DNA of 64,000 nucleotides from Simiduia curdlanivorans (GTDB lineage: Bacteria; Pseudomonadota; Gammaproteobacteria; Pseudomonadales; Cellvibrionaceae), in contig NZ_JAUFQG010000004.1 of the NCBI RefSeq assembly GCF_030409605.1, positions 2,653,001-2,717,000 on the forward strand, read 5' to 3'. The notes beneath the pieces were generated by a model that made no database searches, was not told where the DNA came from, and saw nothing but the letters and a program-made list of their open reading frames with translations. Position numbers and translations under genes: made by a program. Numbering within the stretch: position 1 is the stretch's first letter; each line of letters opens with the position of its first letter. Positions 55,550 to 64,000 of the stretch are shown here, one piece after another.

Positions 55550-58039
55550 ATGAAAACGCGCATGAAACCCCTCGCCATAGCTTGCTGCTGGGCACTGACA
55601 TCACCGGCTTTTGCAGCACCAGAGATAGAACAAATATTGGTTCTTGGGCAGACTGGCTCCGCCAGTAAATCCCTAGCGGCGCAGCGTCAAGCAAATAATT
55701 TAATAACCGTGGCCTCAAGCGACGCTATTGGTGATTTCCCCGATGCCAATGCCAGCGAGTCGCTACAGCGGTTGGTTGGTTTATCCATTGAGCGCGACCA
55801 GGGTGAGGGGCGCTTTGTACGAGTACGCGGCTTGGCGCCGGATTACAATGCGGTAACTATCAATGGCGCCCGGGTGCCTGCCCCTGAGGCTGGCCGTCGC
55901 GCCGTGGCGCTCGATGTTGTTCCATCTGATTTAGTCCAGTCCTTGACGGTAACAAAATCCCTAACCCCCGATATGGATGCCGATTCGCTCGGCGGCGCCA
56001 TCGATATTAAAAGCAGCTCGGCCTTTGATCGCGATGGTGAATTTTTTAAATTCAGCTCTGAAGCGGGCTACAACGCACTGCAAGATGAATTTAGCCCGAG
56101 CTTATCAGCTGCCTATTCCAATCTGTTTGCCGATGAGACCTTTGGTGTGGCTGTAGCGGGTAGTTTTGTCGAGCGTAAATTTGGCTCCGACAATGTGGAA
56201 ACCGGTGGTGGTTGGGATTTTGACGACGCCGCGCGCATGGTGGATTTAGAACAGCGCGACTATGTGATAACACGGGAGCGCCAAGGTTTGGCGGCTAACC
56301 TAGACTGGCGCCCGAGCGAGACTCAACAGTGGTTTTTGCGCGGCTTGTACAGCGAATTTTCCGATGACGAACAACGCAATGCGGTAGTGGTTGAGTGGGA
56401 AGACGGCGTCGATGTGAATGGCTCAACGGCCGAGGCCGCTGTGGCGCGCGAGTTGAAGCAGCGCAAAGAAACACAAACAATTCAATCGCTTTCCCTAGGC
56501 CTCGATCAGCAGATGGGGCAGTGGGAGCTAGGCGTTATGCTGGGCTGGGGGCAGTCGGAAGAGGATACGCCCGATCATATTGAATCGGCCTTTGAATACG
56601 ACGGCGATTTACCGTTGTCGGTGACCGGAAGTGAAAAGCCCTTACTCGCCGGTGATCGATTCGATTATGCCGGCTATGAGTTAGATGGCATAGAAGTGTC
56701 TGAAACCTTTACCTCGGATCAGGACCAGAGTTTGCGATTAGATTTAACCCGCCACTTCGAATTAGCCGATGGTGAGCTAAGCGTTAAATTCGGTGCCAAG
56801 GCGAGCCGGCGCGATAAAGAAAACGACGCCAGTTTTTGGGCGCTAGAAGATCTCGATGACGCAGGCGTTGCCGAACAAGATCTTTTGCTGTCGGCGTATT
56901 TAGGTGCAGAAGCTGACTATGGCTTGGGCGATTTTGGCGCTACTACTAACCTGCAAAGTATCCGAGCACTGGTCGATCAAGTGGGGCTTGCGGGTTACGA
57001 AGACGACGTAGAGTCGACCCTGGGTGATTTCACCATGACTGAAGACATAGATGCCGGCTATGTCATGTTAACCGCTAATCTTGGCGAGTTGACACTGATC
57101 GGCGGTGCGCGCGTTGAAGCGACGCGTTTTTCCGCCAGCGGCTGGCGCTACGATGACGCCGCGGGAGAATTCAGCCCGCGTGCCGAAGACCACGAATACA
57201 CCAATACCTTGCCGTCGCTAATAGCCCGTTACGATCTCGATCAAGACACAGTAGTGCGCGCGGCCTTTACCACTAGCTTAGTGCGCCCAACCTTTGAGCA
57301 AGCGGCCCCTGGTATGTTGCTTGAGGAAGATGACGGCGACGTGGAAGCTGAGTTCGGCAACCCGACCCTGGAGCCGCTAACGGCGAATAATTTCGACCTG
57401 GGTATCGAGCACTACATGGGCCGCTTAGGTTTGCTTTCGGCGGGATTGTTTTATAAAGATATCGATAATTTTATTTACAGTACCGATATAGCCGGCGCGG
57501 TGGATTTTGAGGATTACGCGAAGGCCGTGACTTATGTAAACGGAGATTCGGCCGAGCTTTACGGCTTGGAGCTGGCGTTGGTAAAACAGTTTGATAGTTT
57601 GTCTTATCCTTGGAATGGTTTATTGGTGAGTGCCAATGCTACCTTCACCGATGCCGAGGCGAGCATTCAATATTTTGACGACGGCGAGGCCTTTAACCGC
57701 GCGATTGATTTCCCCAGTCAGTCGGCACAAACCGGCAACTTGGCCTTAGGTTATCAAGATGAGACCTTTAATTTGCGTCTATCGGCAGCGTATAAGTCAT
57801 CGTATTTATTGGAAGTGGGCGAGTTAGATGACCCCGATTACGACGTTTATGAAGACGACCACCTACAGCTGGATCTAATCGCGAAAGTGCACGTTAATAA
57901 GCAGCTGATGCTTTACTTCAACGCCTTAAATTTAACCAATCAAGCCTATTACACCTATGTAAACCAACCGCGCTTTAACGCCCAGTACGAAGAGTATGGG
58001 CGCAGTTTTCAGCTTGGTTTTAGTTACAGCGGCTTTTAA
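55550..58039 (+). CDS. TonB-dependent outer-membrane receptor
   Basis: An 829-residue receptor. The signal peptide (MKTRMKPLAIACCWALTSPAFA) is followed by a TonB-box-like EIEQILVLG, a plug domain (about 30-150; DAIGDFPDANASESLQRL, RVRGLAPDYNAVTINGARVP) and a 22-strand barrel ending in an aromatic FSYSGF. It resembles the TonB receptors of Xanthomonadales and Cellvibrionales that carry SLGGAIDIKS. The signal peptide sets ATG 55550 as the start; ATG 55514 is in frame upstream. The phytase gene follows 13 bases after the stop, so phytate or its products are the likely cargo. Confidence 0.9.
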   Translation: MKTRMKPLAIACCWALTSPAFAAPEIEQILVLGQTGSASKSLAAQRQANNLITVASSDAIGDFPDANASESLQRLVGLSIERDQGEGRFVRVRGLAPDYNAVTINGARVPAPEAGRRAVALDVVPSDLVQSLTVTKSLTPDMDADSLGGAIDIKSSSAFDRDGEFFKFSSEAGYNALQDEFSPSLSAAYSNLFADETFGVAVAGSFVERKFGSDNVETGGGWDFDDAARMVDLEQRDYVITRERQGLAANLDWRPSETQQWFLRGLYSEFSDDEQRNAVVVEWEDGVDVNGSTAEAAVARELKQRKETQTIQSLSLGLDQQMGQWELGVMLGWGQSEEDTPDHIESAFEYDGDLPLSVTGSEKPLLAGDRFDYAGYELDGIEVSETFTSDQDQSLRLDLTRHFELADGELSVKFGAKASRRDKENDASFWALEDLDDAGVAEQDLLLSAYLGAEADYGLGDFGATTNLQSIRALVDQVGLAGYEDDVESTLGDFTMTEDIDAGYVMLTANLGELTLIGGARVEATRFSASGWRYDDAAGEFSPRAEDHEYTNTLPSLIARYDLDQDTVVRAAFTTSLVRPTFEQAAPGMLLEEDDGDVEAEFGNPTLEPLTANNFDLGIEHYMGRLGLLSAGLFYKDIDNFIYSTDIAGAVDFEDYAKAVTYVNGDSAELYGLELALVKQFDSLSYPWNGLLVSANATFTDAEASIQYFDDGEAFNRAIDFPSQSAQTGNLALGYQDETFNLRLSAAYKSSYLLEVGELDDPDYDVYEDDHLQLDLIAKVHVNKQLMLYFNALNLTNQAYYTYVNQPRFNAQYEEYGRSFQLGFSYSGF

Positions 58040-58052
58040 TAGGAGTTAATAC

Positions 58053-59912
58053 ATGCGTATTTGTTGGATTGTGTTGGCCGCGCTGAGCGGTTTAGTCATG
58101 GCCTGTAACACGGGGCATTATAAATCGCTGGCGTTAGAGGCCAGTACTGACACCTTGGCGCTGCAGCAGTGGCACTTGAATGGCGGCCAGCTGGTGCTGG
58201 TTAAAGACGGCCTCGTTTGGCACAAGGATAAAGCCCAGCACCGCGTTGACGGTGAATTCACCAGCCTCGATGTGCGCTATCCCTTTGTCGCCGGTGTGGC
58301 CGAGGGCGGCCATCACTTACAGGTTTGGCAGATCACGGAAGCGGGGTTGCAGGCGCAATCGCAGGTACTGTTTGCCGATATACTGGCAGATGAGCAGTGT
58401 TTGTATTTGAGCCGGCAAAGTGGGCAGCTGTTTAGTTTTATTCAAGATGGCCGTGGCGCTAGCCAGCAGTGGCTCTTGGCCGAGACGGGGCAGGTCTTGG
58501 CAAAACCCTTGCGCGTGCGCGATCTCCCCGTTCCCAATGGCACTGGCTTGTGCACAGCGGACGACGCCCGGGGTTTTGTTTTCTTAGTGGAAGAGGGGCA
58601 GGGTATTTGGCGTTTGCCGGCGGAGCCAGAGGCCTTACCGGCTCGGCGGCCAGTGTTGCTCAATGAGCCTTTCGGTGAATTAACGGGCGATATTGAGGCG
58701 CTTGTCAGTTTACCCGAGGGTGATTTATTGGCACTGAGCGATCAACGTCTCTGGCATCTGCGTCCCCAGTCTTCGGGCTTGGCGGCTGATATGGCGCTAC
58801 AAACCTGGGCTTTGCCCTTGGCATCGCCCGAGTGGCTCAGCGCTTGGTGGGCGCCGGCGGGCTTAACGGTTGCCGTGTTTGACGAGGAGGTTGCCCAGCT
58901 CTATACCGGCCTATTGCCGCTGAAAAAGCCGCAGGCCTTCACGCCAGAGCTGATTGCTCAAGTGCCCCCAGTGCGAGAAACACCGCCGGCGCGGCAGACC
59001 GGTGACGCCATGGATGACCCGGCAATATGGGTCAATGAAGCTAATCCGCTCAAATCTCGGGTACTCGGCACGCACAAAAAAAGTGGTTTGTATGTTTACG
59101 ATCTAGACGGGCAGGCGCTGCAATTTTTACCCGATGGCAGGCTCAATAATGTCGATGTTAGAAACTATGGCTTGCGCGCTGGCCTAGGCTTTGACTTAGC
59201 GGTTGCCAGCAAGCGCGATGATAACAGTGTGCTGCTATACGGCATTGATAACACGGGCCAGGTACAGAAATTGGCGAGTTTTGAAACCGAGCTGGATGAG
59301 ATTTACGGTATCTGTATGGGGCTGTGGGACAAGCAGCACCAGGTGTTTGTTAACGATAAAGACGGTCGCTTTCAGCAGTATCAGTTAACTCAGCGCGAAA
59401 AAAATTGGCACATGACACTGGTTCGACAACTAAAGCTCGATTCGCAACCCGAGGGCTGTGCCTTTGACGATCAGCAAGGCAGATTGTTTGTCGGTGAAGA
59501 GGGGCGGGGCATTTGGACCTTAAGCCTAAAAACGGGTGACAGGGTGTTTGAGCTGGTGGCCGAAGTGGGCGATGCGCTCAAGCGCGATGTCGAAGGTATG
59601 GCCATCGCACATTATGCCAATGACGAATCACTGTTAGTTGTGTCTAGTCAGGGCAACGACAGTTATTTGCTCTACGACACGGCGCCACCCTACGCCTATC
59701 GCGGTCGCTTCCGCGTCGGTTTAGCGCCGGCACTCGGCGTTGACGGCAGCAGTGAAACCGATGGCCTAGATGTGACAACAGTAGCGCTTGGAGCCGATTT
59801 TCCCGCTGGCCTTCTGGTCTTGCAGGATGGCCGCAACTTAATGCCGAGCGAGGGCCAGAACTTTAAGTTGGTGAGCTGGCGGGCGGTACTGGATACGCTC
59901 GAGCTGCGATAG
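58053..59912 (+). CDS. Beta-propeller phytase (3-phytase) lipoprotein
   Basis: A 619-residue protein with a lipobox near residue 18 (LVMAC). The C-terminal phytase propeller (about 300-615) shows DDPAIWVNEANPLKSRVLGT, KKSGLYVYDLDG, NNVDVRNYGL, YGICMG, QPEGCAFDDQQGRLFVGEE, VEGMAIAHYAND and VDGSSETDGLDVTT, the calcium and phosphate-binding signatures. The N-terminal half looks like a second, degenerate propeller. It would release phosphate from inositol hexakisphosphate at the cell surface, beside its TonB receptor. Confidence 0.92.
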   Translation: MRICWIVLAALSGLVMACNTGHYKSLALEASTDTLALQQWHLNGGQLVLVKDGLVWHKDKAQHRVDGEFTSLDVRYPFVAGVAEGGHHLQVWQITEAGLQAQSQVLFADILADEQCLYLSRQSGQLFSFIQDGRGASQQWLLAETGQVLAKPLRVRDLPVPNGTGLCTADDARGFVFLVEEGQGIWRLPAEPEALPARRPVLLNEPFGELTGDIEALVSLPEGDLLALSDQRLWHLRPQSSGLAADMALQTWALPLASPEWLSAWWAPAGLTVAVFDEEVAQLYTGLLPLKKPQAFTPELIAQVPPVRETPPARQTGDAMDDPAIWVNEANPLKSRVLGTHKKSGLYVYDLDGQALQFLPDGRLNNVDVRNYGLRAGLGFDLAVASKRDDNSVLLYGIDNTGQVQKLASFETELDEIYGICMGLWDKQHQVFVNDKDGRFQQYQLTQREKNWHMTLVRQLKLDSQPEGCAFDDQQGRLFVGEEGRGIWTLSLKTGDRVFELVAEVGDALKRDVEGMAIAHYANDESLLVVSSQGNDSYLLYDTAPPYAYRGRFRVGLAPALGVDGSSETDGLDVTTVALGADFPAGLLVLQDGRNLMPSEGQNFKLVSWRAVLDTLELR

Positions 59913-60127
59913 GTTTTTAATCTTTACGCAAAATTTTCGCTCCTAAAATAAATTGCGTCGATAGGTAGCGTTGATAGATAGCGTCGAGCACCTAGGCTTG
60001 GGTGTTCGACCTTGCGTTATGTGCCGTTGAATGAGTGCGGTTAATATTTTCCCGTTAAGGATTCTGTTAGTTGATTTAGCGGTTTCAGCGTTAGAAATTC
60101 TCTAGTGGAAAGGGCAATACCTCTAGT

Positions 60128-61486
60128 TCAGGGGTTGCTAGGCAAGGCTTCACTCGCGCCAAAGAGCTCCTCGGCGGCTACTTTTAAGTCCTCTTGTTGC
60201 GGTGTTAAATCGTCGAGCACGCGCAGCAGTAAATTCTTCAGGTGCAGTAACTGGCTGTCAATTTGATCGTACATAACGCCCACCTCCAACAGCTGTTCTA
60301 GTTCATCTGGCTTGGGAGATTTCGTCATATCTTCGAGCCAGGCCTTGTGCTCATCTTGCAATAACCCAGCGCGAACAATAGAAATGGCCAAGCGACCGAG
60401 CATGGACGCGATGGAGCGATTAAGTGGGTGTTTTGTACCGGTGATGACCTTACGCGACAGCGTTCGAATGGCTTCAAAATAAGGTTGAATCTGCTGATGA
60501 CGGTTTAACAGCGCCTGCGCACTGGTGCCCTGTGAGGGCGGTTGCTGAGGTTTAGGGTATTTTTGAAATAAGATAGCGGTGGCCTTAAATACGGTTTCAA
60601 AATGCAGGTGATCATTGAGTTTGAGTGCCGCCAGAATCATGATATGGGTGTGCGGGCCGTAGCCTGAATAGGCTTTATAGCTGGCCACTATATCGTCGGC
60701 TATGCCGATAATTTGCGAACTAATACTGAGTTCATCGCCAAATTTTTGGTTCGGGTAGCCAGTGCCATCGGTGCGTTCGTGGTGGTCGATCACGGCGGCT
60801 GTAACATCCTTTGGCAAATCGGGAACCGAGTCCAAAAACCGCTTGGCAATAATGGGGTGCGCAAGTAATGAGTGCCATTCGGCGCGGCTAAAGTCCTGCT
60901 TTTTATGGGCCAGCTCGTTGGGAATATAAAGAAATCCACAATCGTGGGTTAGTGCCGCCATAAAAATAATTTGCTGTTCGCGCTCGGAGCGCTGCATTTG
61001 CATGGCAATGGCAAGGCTTGCTAGTGCAGTAAAAACGCTGTCGTTGTAAATGTCGTGTAAGCGATTTGCCAGTACCGTTAAGGTTTGCTTTATCAGCGGG
61101 AATTTACCGTAGTAACTGCACATTTTTTTCAAGTTGCTGAGATAGTCATCGGAGCCAGTCACTACCTGCAGCCCCGGTACCGTGCTGCCAAATTTTTTCA
61201 TGTAGTTGAACAGCTTCTCGGCATTGTAGGTTTCTGCGAGTTCAATGCTTTGCTCGATAGGTTTAACCAACTTATGTTGCACGATCATATGCGCGCGGCG
61301 CTCGCAGATATCTTCACCTTTTTTTAGAATAATGGCGCCTTGCCGATTGCAAATATCTTCTTTGGCCAGCACTTTTTGGGTTTGGTTCAATTGTGCGAGG
61401 TGTTGGCAGAAAAAGGGGCTGCCATCTTGTTGGCTGGCGTCCTGAATTGCCTTTCGCTCGAGCAGATAATGGGTTGTTGGGTTCAT
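60128..61486 (-). CDS. HD-GYP-type domain protein, partly degenerate
   Basis: A 452-residue cytoplasmic protein. The HD pair is at 181-182 (AALTHDCGFLYIP) and HHERTDGTGYP at 235-245. The first metal-binding His of the HD-GYP domain seems replaced in IYNDSVFTALASL (about 146-158). HD-GYP proteins hydrolyse cyclic-di-GMP; with the missing ligand, activity is doubtful. Residues 1-130 are unlike known sensor domains. It is monocistronic. Confidence 0.8.
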   Translation of the reverse strand: MNPTTHYLLERKAIQDASQQDGSPFFCQHLAQLNQTQKVLAKEDICNRQGAIILKKGEDICERRAHMIVQHKLVKPIEQSIELAETYNAEKLFNYMKKFGSTVPGLQVVTGSDDYLSNLKKMCSYYGKFPLIKQTLTVLANRLHDIYNDSVFTALASLAIAMQMQRSEREQQIIFMAALTHDCGFLYIPNELAHKKQDFSRAEWHSLLAHPIIAKRFLDSVPDLPKDVTAAVIDHHERTDGTGYPNQKFGDELSISSQIIGIADDIVASYKAYSGYGPHTHIMILAALKLNDHLHFETVFKATAILFQKYPKPQQPPSQGTSAQALLNRHQQIQPYFEAIRTLSRKVITGTKHPLNRSIASMLGRLAISIVRAGLLQDEHKAWLEDMTKSPKPDELEQLLEVGVMYDQIDSQLLHLKNLLLRVLDDLTPQQEDLKVAAEELFGASEALPSNP

Positions 61487-61707
61487 GCGGGGCGCTGTTC
61501 CTTTGCTGGTAACGTGAGCCTTATCCTAGTTTACATGGCGGTGGCGAATGATCAGTTTAGATGAGCATTCTGCTAAGTGGTGTTATCGGGTGAAAATACT
61601 TGTTTAAAAGCGCTAGAAATATTGAGCAGAAGATTGGGTGATAAACTACTACACAGTTTGCTGAGCGCAAGGAAAGTGTAGCAGGCAGATAAGCGATGGT
61701 CTGTTTG

Positions 61708-62181
61708 CTAGGTGGGGAGCACGTGCGAGAGCTTCACCGTTTGTAGGCTAAAGGTGGAGACAATATTTTTAACGCCTGGGAACTTTAAGATTCTACGCAT
61801 ACTGATATCGGCGAAGTCGTCGATATTTTTTGCCACAACGCGCAGCAGGAAGTCGTAATCACCACTGGTGGCATAGCACTCCATGATATTGTCTTCTAAC
61901 TCCACCGCCCTGAGGAACGCCTCAGTGTCGGGTTCAGAGCGCTGATCGAGCGTAACCTGCACGAAGGCCGTCACGTCTAGGCCTAGCTTGCGTTGGTCGA
62001 CAATGGCGGCGTAGCTAGATATGACGCCGGTATCTTCGAGTTGTTTAACGCGACGAAAACAGGGGGATTCTGATAGGCCGACCTTTTGTGCCAACTCGAC
62101 ATTGCTGGTGCGACCATTCTGCTGTAAAGCCCTGAGAATACGCCTTTCGCTTTCACTGAATTTCATGGTGGAATTCGCCAT
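61708..62181 (-). CDS. Lrp/AsnC family transcriptional regulator
   Basis: A 157-residue regulator with an N-terminal winged helix (about 8-60; ERRILRALQQNGRTSNVELAQ and KVGLSESPCFRRVKQLEDTG) and a C-terminal RAM ligand-binding domain (about 75-150; YATSGDYDFLLRVVAKN). It is a typical amino-acid-responsive regulator. No biosynthetic or transport gene adjoins it, so the target is unknown. Confidence 0.92.
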   Translation of the reverse strand: MANSTMKFSESERRILRALQQNGRTSNVELAQKVGLSESPCFRRVKQLEDTGVISSYAAIVDQRKLGLDVTAFVQVTLDQRSEPDTEAFLRAVELEDNIMECYATSGDYDFLLRVVAKNIDDFADISMRRILKFPGVKNIVSTFSLQTVKLSHVLPT

Positions 62182-62266
62182 AATTTGCTCGAAAAACGGA
62201 ATTATACGCGCAATTTTATCGGACGTCAGGCAGGTTGCTCGGTGAAACTAGGGAGCAGAAGGGGAT

Positions 62267-63517
62267 TTAACCTATAGCGAAACTGAGCCCCTTGGCCTTA
62301 AACGCATGCAGGTGAATACCAAAACTACCGTCTACGTGCAGTTGTTTTATGAGATGGTCTTCAGTCAATTCGCCACGGCTGATGAGCGACAGATCGATAA
62401 ACTCGTGTTTACAGGCTTCTTTTTGGCTATCGGTTACACAAATTATCTTGGGCAGGTGTTTGGTTTGCTCATTGGTTGCCAGCACTAAACCGAGTCGGCC
62501 ATTGACCAGCTCGACAATTGTACCCGGTGGGTAGAGGCCAATAAATTTAATAAAGGCTAAGGTGAGTTCGGTATCGAATTGCTTACCGCGCTGTTCATAA
62601 AGAATCTTTAGTGCCTCGGTGGTTGGCCTGGCAGTCGCGTAGCAGCGGTGGCTGGTGATGGCGTCGTAGGTATCTACGATGGAAATAATCTTGGATAAAT
62701 AGGAAATGTCTTCGCCTTTAAGTTTGCGTGGGTAGCCGGTGCCATCGATACGCTCGTGATGGGAATGCGCTGCGTCAATCACTTCTTTGGCAATGTCGGG
62801 GGTCTGTTGAAGCAAGTTACGACCGTGCACAACGTGTGCAGACATGGCCTTAAACTCTTTGGGTGTGAGCTGGCTGGGTTTGTTCAACACGCTCGGCGCG
62901 ACACGCATTTTGCCAACATCGTGTAAGAGGCCGGCGGTGCCCACTTTGTAGAGCTCTTGTTCGGCGAGACCGAGGTGGCGGCCAAAGGCAATGGCTAAAA
63001 TACAGACATTTAGACAGTGCTCCGCCGTATATTCGTCTTTATTTCGGATTTTCGACATCCACAGCAGTGCATCTGGGTTGCGAAGAATACTTTGCACACA
63101 GTGATGAACGGTGGCGTCTGCGTCGGGAATCTTAAGCGGTGGCCCTGAGGCGGCGCTGGTTAATATCGTGTGGGTTGCGAGCTTGCTGGCAGTGTAAATG
63201 CCACGGGCTTGGCGATGCTCTTGCTCGGCGCTGATAGAGATAGCTTGCGTGGGCGTCGATGCTTTTTTCGGCGCTGCCTCGGAAAGGGTGAGAAGAGGGT
63301 TGGCCGGGCTTGCCGGAATGGTCTTGGTGGTTACCCAGACGTGCTTGCAGTGGGCGCGTAAAATCTCGATTTGCTCGAGTTTCTCAATTTCAAAGCCCTG
63401 CAGCAAGAAGGGTGTGACCAGCCAGTCACAGTCAAGCTCAGACACAAACATGCCGAGCCGTAGTTCATCTATGGTTAATTTGGTGCTGTTTTTCAGGGGT
63501 TGATGTTGTGTGGGCAC
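62267..63517 (-). CDS. HD-GYP cyclic-di-GMP phosphodiesterase with DUF3391
   Basis: A 416-residue protein. The N-terminal DUF3391 region (about 12-130) is followed by a complete HD-GYP domain: the first His in EHCLNVCILAIAFGRHLGL, HD at 199-200 (GLLHDVGKMRVAPSVLNKP), and HHERIDGTGYP at 253-263. It should linearise cyclic-di-GMP to pGpG or GMP. This one, unlike the gene at 60128, keeps the motifs. Confidence 0.92.
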   Translation of the reverse strand: MPTQHQPLKNSTKLTIDELRLGMFVSELDCDWLVTPFLLQGFEIEKLEQIEILRAHCKHVWVTTKTIPASPANPLLTLSEAAPKKASTPTQAISISAEQEHRQARGIYTASKLATHTILTSAASGPPLKIPDADATVHHCVQSILRNPDALLWMSKIRNKDEYTAEHCLNVCILAIAFGRHLGLAEQELYKVGTAGLLHDVGKMRVAPSVLNKPSQLTPKEFKAMSAHVVHGRNLLQQTPDIAKEVIDAAHSHHERIDGTGYPRKLKGEDISYLSKIISIVDTYDAITSHRCYATARPTTEALKILYEQRGKQFDTELTLAFIKFIGLYPPGTIVELVNGRLGLVLATNEQTKHLPKIICVTDSQKEACKHEFIDLSLISRGELTEDHLIKQLHVDGSFGIHLHAFKAKGLSFAIG

Positions 63518-63598
63518 TGGGCTCTTCGAATCGTTACTTCATATCCAAGAGCCAGTGTAACAAGTCGTTGTGAGCGGAGCCACAGGACTATAAGTGGC

Positions 63599-63880
63599 TT
63601 ACTCGTATTTGCACAAATAAGCGGTTTCAACGGTGATTTTGACACCAAATTTCAAATTGGCTTCAACAATGAAGGTTTCACCTTCGGCCATGTGCTGCCA
63701 GGTGTCGCTGCCGGGCATTTTTATATCCATAGAGCCGCTGACCACGGTCATGTATTCCCGTTGGCTGGTGCCAAACTCATATTCGCCAATGGCCATCACG
63801 CCAGTGGTTGCCGGTAGGGTGGCGGTTTGAAAGGCTATGGATGTAACCTTGCCGTCAAAATAGCTATTAACTTTAAACAT
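63599..63880 (-). CDS. ppnP: Pyrimidine/purine nucleoside phosphorylase PpnP (YaiE, DUF1255)
   Basis: A 93-residue cupin. It matches Ppn[50 protein letters not shown] and [17 protein letters not shown]. It phosphorolyses several nucleosides to the base and ribose 1-phosphate. The start at 63880 lies just downstream of the tRNA-Asn terminator. Confidence 0.93.
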   Translation of the reverse strand: MFKVNSYFDGKVTSIAFQTATLPATTGVMAIGEYEFGTSQREYMTVVSGSMDIKMPGSDTWQHMAEGETFIVEANLKFGVKITVETAYLCKYE

Positions 63881-63908
63881 AGTGATTCCTTTTCGCGTGA
63901 AGCGGGCA

Positions 63909-63942
63909 TAAAAAAGCCCCGAATACGGGGTATTCAGGGCTT
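63909..63942 (-). terminator. Terminator of tRNA-Asn
   Basis: On the minus strand, AAGCCC (complement of 63937-63942) pairs with GGGCTT (complement of 63914-63919), continued by GAATAC/GTATTC after one mismatch, then T residues (complement of 63910-63915). Confidence 0.7.
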
Positions 63943-63949
63943 CAAAATA

Positions 63950-64000
63950 TGGCTCCGGTGGCTGGGATCGAACCAGCGACCAACGGATTAACAGTCCGCT
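63950..64000 (-). tRNA. tRNA-Asn (GTT), 3' part, truncated by window edge
   Basis: Read on the minus strand, the edge starts at AGCGGACTGTTAATCCG, the anticodon arm with anticodon GTT, then GGTCGCTGGTTCGATCCCAGC (variable loop and T arm) and the acceptor 3' arm ending in an encoded CCA at 63952-63950. The 5' third lies beyond the window. Confidence 0.93.

Overview
The window is a contiguous piece of a gammaproteobacterial chromosome. The block dedD-cvpA-purF-metZ, the block PHP-yciO-scpA-scpB-rluB and the MoxR-DUF58-TgpA genes follow an order familiar from Pseudomonas and its relatives. The Na+-pump oxaloacetate decarboxylase (oadGAB), a delta-class carbonic anhydrase-like protein, a CLCA_X protein and a TonB receptor/phytase pair suggest a marine relative such as the Cellvibrionales. 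That placement is inference from gene content, not a phylogeny.

Layout. 0-9.7 kb (+): dedD, cvpA, purF, metZ, then moxR, a four-repeat MshEN-like gene, DUF58 and tgpA, then a VOC protein and a terminator. 9.8-15.4 kb (-): an rRNA methyltransferase, a DUF2520 protein, a CBS protein, pdxJ, a periplasmic cyclophilin, an SH3/coiled-coil protein, a YciI protein and a VC0807-type membrane protein. 15.4-23.6 kb (+): PHP phosphoesterase, YciO, ScpA, ScpB, RluB, a YgiQ radical-SAM protein and YaeQ. 23.6-27.7 kb is an AT-richer accessory patch: simple repeats, a broken membrane protein gene, a DUF262/DUF1524 protein of the GmrSD type, a structured non-coding element and a 135-bp tandem repeat. 27.7-38.6 kb holds a frameshifted SDR beside a divergent AraC regulator, a NYN/LOTUS-type protein, twin RTX-like exported proteins, CLCA_X, katG, a delta carbonic anhydrase and an orphan gene. 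38.6-41.4 kb is a CpxRA-type two-component system divergent from a Spy/CpxP-like gene. 41.6-49.9 kb holds a DEAD-box helicase, an MsbA-like ABC exporter, dusC and oadGAB. Most of these are broken by single-base indels, often in homopolymers, which look like sequence error. 50-64 kb holds DegV, CheX, a metallo-beta-lactamase-fold protein with a GST, an AraC regulator with a degenerate GGDEF protein, the TonB receptor/phytase pair, two HD-GYP proteins, an Lrp/AsnC regulator, PpnP and the 3' part of tRNA-Asn.

Working together: purF feeds purine synthesis, metZ feeds methionine, and ScpAB acts with SMC in chromosome segregation. MoxR/DUF58/TgpA is a conserved envelope-associated cassette, here carrying an extra gene that looks like a cyclic-di-GMP receptor. 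The CpxRA-like pair probably controls the adjacent periplasmic chaperone. The TonB receptor and phytase probably capture phosphate or inositol from phytate. OadGAB couples oxaloacetate decarboxylation to Na+ export.

The parts least explained by known genes are the multi-hairpin element plus the 135-bp repeat array at 26.6-27.1 kb next to the DUF262 gene, the MshEN-like fusion at 5.3 kb, the three 15-bp iterons between direct repeats at 37.9 kb, and a 12-bp repeat array in front of the CLCA_X gene. No CRISPR array, rRNA operon, transposase, integrase or complete prophage was seen.
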